DNA of 50,618 nucleotides from an uncultured Lachnospiraceae bacterium (GTDB lineage Bacteria; Bacillota; Clostridia; Lachnospirales; Lachnospiraceae): NCBI GenBank assembly GCA_910587935.1, contig CAJUNP010000021.1, positions 1 through 50,618 of the forward strand. The letters run 5' to 3'. Numbering within the stretch: position 1 is the first letter of the stretch; each line of letters starts with the position of its first letter. Below, one piece after another: positions 47,918-50,618 of the stretch. The translations under genes and the position numbers were made by a program. Under the pieces are notes generated by a model. The model did no database searches and had not been told where the DNA came from. It worked only from the letters and a program-made list of their open reading frames with translations.

Positions 47918-48760
47918 ATGAGAACGGTTTTGGTAAATGAGGTCACTAAGCGGATTCGGGAGATGTGTATAGAGGCGAATCATTTTTTGGCGCCTGATAT
48001 GGATCGGGCTATGAAAGACGCTGTGCAGTCAGAACGCTCGGATCTGGGCAAACGGATTTTATGTCAGCTGCAGGAAAATCTCAAGATTGCCAGGGAGGAT
48101 ATGATTCCGGTCTGTCAGGATACCGGTATGGCGGTGATATTTGCCGAGATCGGCCAGGAAGTGCATTTTGAGGGCGGCAATCTTGAAGACGCAATTCAGG
48201 AAGGCGTTCGTCAGGGTTATACGGACGGTTATTTGCGCAAATCTGTGGTGAAAGATCCTCTGATCCGGGAAAATACTAAAGACAATACGCCTGCCGTTAT
48301 TTATTATGAAATTGTACCGGGGGACGAGGTAAAACTTACCGTTGCCCCAAAAGGTTTTGGGAGCGAGAATATGAGCCGGGTATTTATGCTGAAGCCGGCA
48401 GACGGAATCGAAGGAGTAAAAGACGCGGTACTGACGGCCGTAAAAGATGCAGGGCCTAACGCCTGCCCGCCTATGGTAGTAGGGGTAGGAATCGGAGGAA
48501 CATTTGAAAAATGCGCTCTGCTCGCCAAAAAAGCGTTGACAAGACCTGTAAATATTCGTTCCCGGATCCCTTATGTGAAAGAACTGGAAGAAGAGTTGTA
48601 TGAAAAGCTTAACAGGCTGGGGATCGGACCGGGTGGGCTCGGCGGCAGTACTACGGTACTGGCAGTAAATATTAATACATATCCGACACATATCGCAGGG
48701 CTTCCGGTAGCGGTAAATATCTGCTGTCATGTGAACAGACATGCGGAAAGAGTGATATAG
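47918..48760 (+). CDS. Class I (Fe-S) fumarate hydratase / tartrate dehydratase, alpha subunit
   Basis: The 280-residue protein has the three cysteines expected to hold a 4Fe-4S cluster: Cys66 in VCQDTG, Cys183 in NACPP and Cys270 in CHVNRH. The glycine-rich GIGPGGLGGSTT is also typical. It is the N-terminal half of class I fumarases, made here as a separate subunit as in many Clostridia. It interconverts fumarate and malate, or acts on tartrate; the sequence alone does not settle which. The beta subunit follows 21 nt downstream. Confidence 0.92.
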   Translation: MRTVLVNEVTKRIREMCIEANHFLAPDMDRAMKDAVQSERSDLGKRILCQLQENLKIAREDMIPVCQDTGMAVIFAEIGQEVHFEGGNLEDAIQEGVRQGYTDGYLRKSVVKDPLIRENTKDNTPAVIYYEIVPGDEVKLTVAPKGFGSENMSRVFMLKPADGIEGVKDAVLTAVKDAGPNACPPMVVGVGIGGTFEKCALLAKKALTRPVNIRSRIPYVKELEEELYEKLNRLGIGPGGLGGSTTVLAVNINTYPTHIAGLPVAVNICCHVNRHAERVI

Positions 48761-48781
48761 ATGATATGTATGGAGATTAAT

Positions 48782-49330
48782 ATGAATAAATATATAACGG
48801 CGCCTATTACAAAAGAAAACAGGGAAGCTTTACGTGCGGGAGATTATGTTTATCTGAGTGGGACAATTTATACCGCAAGGGATGCGGCGCATAAAAGGAT
48901 GCAGGAAAGTCTGGAAAGAGGAGAAACTCTGCCTTTTGACGTGAATGATAATATAATATATTATATGGGACCGTCTCCGGCAAGGGAGGGCAGGCCGATC
49001 GGGTCGGCAGGGCCTACTACGGCAAGCCGTATGGACAAGTATACGCCCCGGTTATTGGATATGGGGCTGGCAGGAATGATTGGAAAAGGTAAAAGGTCGG
49101 ATCAGGTGCTTCATAGTATTGCAGCCAATGGAGCCGTATATTTTGCGGCAGTAGGAGGAGCAGGCGCGCTGCTATCCAAATCCATTGTCTCTTCCGAGGT
49201 GGTTGCATATGAGGATTTGGGAACGGAGGCAATACGCAGACTGGAGGTCAAAGATTTTCCGGTTATTGTCGTGATTGATTCGGAAGGAAACAATTTGTAT
49301 GAAACAGCGGTAAAACCAATCGCAGACTGA
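48782..49330 (+). CDS. Class I (Fe-S) fumarate hydratase / tartrate dehydratase, beta subunit
   Basis: The 182-residue protein matches the C-terminal half of class I hydro-lyases. It has GDYVYLSGTIYTARDAAHKR, YYMGPSP and GPTTASRMDKYTPRLLDMG, with substrate-binding Arg and Lys residues, and a GGAGAL segment. GGAGA 5 nt before the ATG at 48782 supports this start. An ATG at 48761, directly after the alpha stop, is in frame but weakly placed. It forms a complex with the alpha subunit. Confidence 0.92.
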   Translation: MNKYITAPITKENREALRAGDYVYLSGTIYTARDAAHKRMQESLERGETLPFDVNDNIIYYMGPSPAREGRPIGSAGPTTASRMDKYTPRLLDMGLAGMIGKGKRSDQVLHSIAANGAVYFAAVGGAGALLSKSIVSSEVVAYEDLGTEAIRRLEVKDFPVIVVIDSEGNNLYETAVKPIAD

Positions 49331-49358
49331 AAGCGGTAAAATTGCAGATAACTTTCAG
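49327..49358 (+). promoter_or_regulatory. Inverted repeat bordering the plsC-like ribosome site
   Basis: CTGAAAG (49327-49333) and CTTTCAG (49352-49358) can form a 7-bp stem. It includes the beta-subunit stop codon and the first two bases of the AGGAGG site (49357-49362). It could modestly limit translation of the acyltransferase. It has no T run and is not a terminator. Confidence 0.35.
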
Positions 49359-49370
49359 GAGGACTTATTT

Positions 49371-50108
49371 ATGCGGCGTATTGTCTTGATGGTAGCAAGG
49401 CTATTTTTAAAAGCTCCTTATTATTTATTACGCATTTTATGGTTTAGCAAGAGCAGTAAAAAAACATATGAAGAATCTTTTTTTTACATTAAGAAAGTTA
49501 CAAAGGCAGCCAATAAGGCCGGACGTGTAAAGATTGAAAGCTATGGGCTTGAAAATATTCCGAAAGAGGAAGGGTTTATATTTTTCCCCAATCATCAGGG
49601 AATGTTTGATGTGCTGGTTTTTTTGGATTCATCGCCGGTTCCCTTTGCATTTGTCATGAAAAAGGAAGTACGTAATACGATCCTGCTGAAGCAGGTTGCG
49701 GACGCATTGGGTTCTCTTTCCATTGACCGGGAGGATATCCGGCAATCGATGACCGTAATTCAGACGATGGCGGAAGAAGTAAAAAAAGGAAAGAATTTTT
49801 TAATTTTTCCTGAAGGAACGAGAAGCAAAAAGGGAAACCGTTTAATTGATTTTAAGGGAGGAAGCTTTAAAAGTGCGGTAAAGGCCAGATGTCCCATTGT
49901 ACCTTGCGCATTGATTGATTCTTTTAAACCCTTTGATGAAAAAACGATCAGGCCGGTTACGGTGAAGCTGTTTTATCTGCCGCCCCTGTATTATGAAGAA
50001 TACAAAGGTTTGAAAACGGTAGAAATAGCGGAAACGGTAAAAAAGAGAATCGAAACTGCCATAACGGAATACGAAGATGAATTGCATAAAAAAGTAATTG
50101 ACAAATAG
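49371..50108 (+). CDS. 1-acyl-sn-glycerol-3-phosphate acyltransferase (PlsC family)
   Basis: The 245-residue protein has a hydrophobic N-terminus (about 1-25), the catalytic NHQGMFD (His75, Asp80) and the FPEGTRSKKG motif (Glu148 to Arg151). Both are diagnostic of glycerolipid acyltransferases. It adds a second acyl chain to lysophosphatidic acid to give phosphatidic acid at the inner membrane face. AGGAGG precedes the ATG by 8 nt. Confidence 0.93.
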   Translation: MRRIVLMVARLFLKAPYYLLRILWFSKSSKKTYEESFFYIKKVTKAANKAGRVKIESYGLENIPKEEGFIFFPNHQGMFDVLVFLDSSPVPFAFVMKKEVRNTILLKQVADALGSLSIDREDIRQSMTVIQTMAEEVKKGKNFLIFPEGTRSKKGNRLIDFKGGSFKSAVKARCPIVPCALIDSFKPFDEKTIRPVTVKLFYLPPLYYEEYKGLKTVEIAETVKKRIETAITEYEDELHKKVIDK

Positions 50109-50142
50109 AAGCCCCTTCGGTATAATTACATTTGCGTCATGG

Positions 50143-50170
50143 TTGACGTATAATTCCATAAAAGTATTAT
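50143..50170 (+). promoter_or_regulatory. Promoter of the tRNA-Ser gene
   Basis: TTGACG (50143-50148), 16 bp and TATTAT (50165-50170) place the start about 30 bp before the tRNA. Each box has one mismatch to consensus. Confidence 0.6.
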
Positions 50171-50205
50171 TATTTCATATTGGTAGCGGACACAGTTCAG
50201 ATTTT

Positions 50206-50293
50206 GGAGAAATACTCAAGAGGCTGAAGAGGCGCCCCTGCTAAGGGTGTAGGTCGTTTACGCGGCGCGAGGGTTCAAATCCCTCTTTCTCCG
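50206..50293 (+). tRNA. tRNA-Ser (anticodon GCT)
   Basis: GGAGAAA (50206-50212) pairs with TTTCTCC (50286-50292), followed by discriminator G. The anticodon GCT at 50240-50242 reads AGC/AGT. A long variable arm (about 50250-50268), as in type II tRNAs, and the T loop GGTTCAAAT are present. The 3' CCA is not encoded. Confidence 0.96.
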
Positions 50294-50314
50294 TTTTAGT
50301 TACCGATAGTGTGG

Positions 50315-50347
50315 ATCAGCAGTGTTTATGTAGCATTGCTGATTTTT
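50315..50347 (+). terminator. Intrinsic terminator of the tRNA-Ser gene
   Basis: ATCAGCAGTG (50315-50324) pairs with CATTGCTGAT (50334-50343) with one G-T, followed by a short T run (50343-50347). Confidence 0.75.
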
Positions 50348-50430
50348 CTTATCGCAGATGCTGTATAAAAACAGTTTATCCGGCATTTTAATTAAATTAC
50401 TAAAATATAACATTTATTTAAAACTTGTTA

Positions 50431-50460
50431 TTGACAAGCTTTGATATGAAATGCTATAAT
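50431..50460 (+). promoter_or_regulatory. Strong promoter P1, probably of an rRNA operon
   Basis: TTGACA (50431-50436), an 18-bp spacer and a TGC-extended TATAAT (50455-50460) form a near-consensus promoter in very AT-rich DNA. It is the first of a tandem pair. Confidence 0.75.
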
Positions 50461-50513
50461 AAAAATCCACCGCGATAAATTAAAAAAAGTGGTAAAAAAA
50501 GTTAAAAAAGTTG

Positions 50514-50542
50514 TTGACAAGGAGAAGCATCCATGATATTCT
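50514..50542 (+). promoter_or_regulatory. Promoter P2, second of the tandem pair
   Basis: TTGACA (50514-50519), 17 bp and TATTCT (50537-50542) lie 83 bp after P1. Tandem strong promoters of this type usually drive rRNA operons in Firmicutes. Confidence 0.6.
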
Positions 50543-50618
50543 AAGTGAGTTGCGGCTCCACAAAAGCAACAAAGCAGCACCTTGACAACTAAACAGTAAT
50601 GCAACCCTGAAAATTCTA
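50543..50618 (+). other. Probable leader of a 16S rRNA gene, cut by the window edge
   Basis: No reading frame follows P2. The segment CTTGACAACTAAACAGTAAT at 50581-50600 resembles sequences just before 16S rRNA in Clostridia. Together with the tandem promoters it suggests that an rRNA operon begins just outside the window. The 16S gene itself is not present. Confidence 0.5.

Noticed and set aside
48059..48742. Minus-strand frame opposite the fumarase alpha gene
   Set aside because: Shadow of a conserved gene with Fe-S cysteines; no supporting signals.

Overview
The window looks like chromosomal DNA of an anaerobic, flagellated, Gram-positive member of the Clostridia, most likely Lachnospiraceae. 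This is inferred from gene content, not from a database match. The supporting features are a T-box in front of proS, a reversed-domain rubrerythrin with rubredoxin and PerR, a Clostridia-style Tad pilus locus (Flp1-like pilin, DUF5702-like protein, FHA protein), BofA and DUF2508 genes, and sigma-A promoters with strong AGGAGG ribosome sites. A beta-mannosidase, a branching enzyme and a flagellin fit a gut or rumen lifestyle. A tRNA-Gly is cut by the left edge. The right edge stops in what looks like the leader of an rRNA operon.

Layout. 1-3.0 kb: tRNA-Gly, a small membrane protein and a GH2 beta-mannosidase. 3.0-8.2 kb: a NarL/DesK-type two-component system divergent from a three-gene ABC-2 exporter, with two palindromes between them. 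8.2-9.3 kb: an MBL-fold hydrolase and a decayed Rpn/PD-(D/E)XK gene. 9.3-10.6 kb: an AT-rich gap and a lipoprotein. 10.6-12.9 kb (minus): an amino-acid permease, an alkaline-phosphatase-superfamily protein and a small membrane protein. 13.0-15.3 kb: a promoter, a roughly 270-nt structured RNA with its own terminator, then an ATP-dependent RNA ligase and an HD-Pnk end-healing enzyme. 15.4-16.7 kb (minus): rubredoxin, reverse rubrerythrin and perR. 16.8-17.4 kb: an HExxH protein. 17.5-21.6 kb: a sensor kinase, an OmpR-type regulator, a pseudouridine synthase and an AI-2E-family protein. 21.7-30.4 kb: an O-antigen-ligase-like protein, T-box and proS, rsmA, a TPR/degenerate-AAA protein and glgB. 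30.4-35.7 kb: a FliK-like protein, flagellin, fliS, DUF2508 and bofA. 35.7-45.7 kb: an eleven-gene Tad pilus operon with a structured leader. 45.8-50.1 kb: rhomboid protease, flavodoxin-SCP2 protein, HIT protein, a two-subunit class I fumarase/tartrate dehydratase and PlsC. 50.2-50.6 kb: tRNA-Ser and tandem rRNA-type promoters.

The most interesting place is 13.0-15.3 kb. Kinase, phosphoesterase and ligase together can heal and seal broken RNA. They are preceded by an RNA whose helices can be drawn by hand: a long-range stem, an inner hairpin, a 13-bp hairpin and an intrinsic terminator 24 nt before the ligase start. The RNA could be a regulatory leader that senses RNA damage, or a separate small RNA that works with the enzymes. 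I recognise no known RNA family in it. Second in interest is the Tad locus, which encodes a pseudopilin carrying two HX4C...CX2C modules and two prepilin peptidases.
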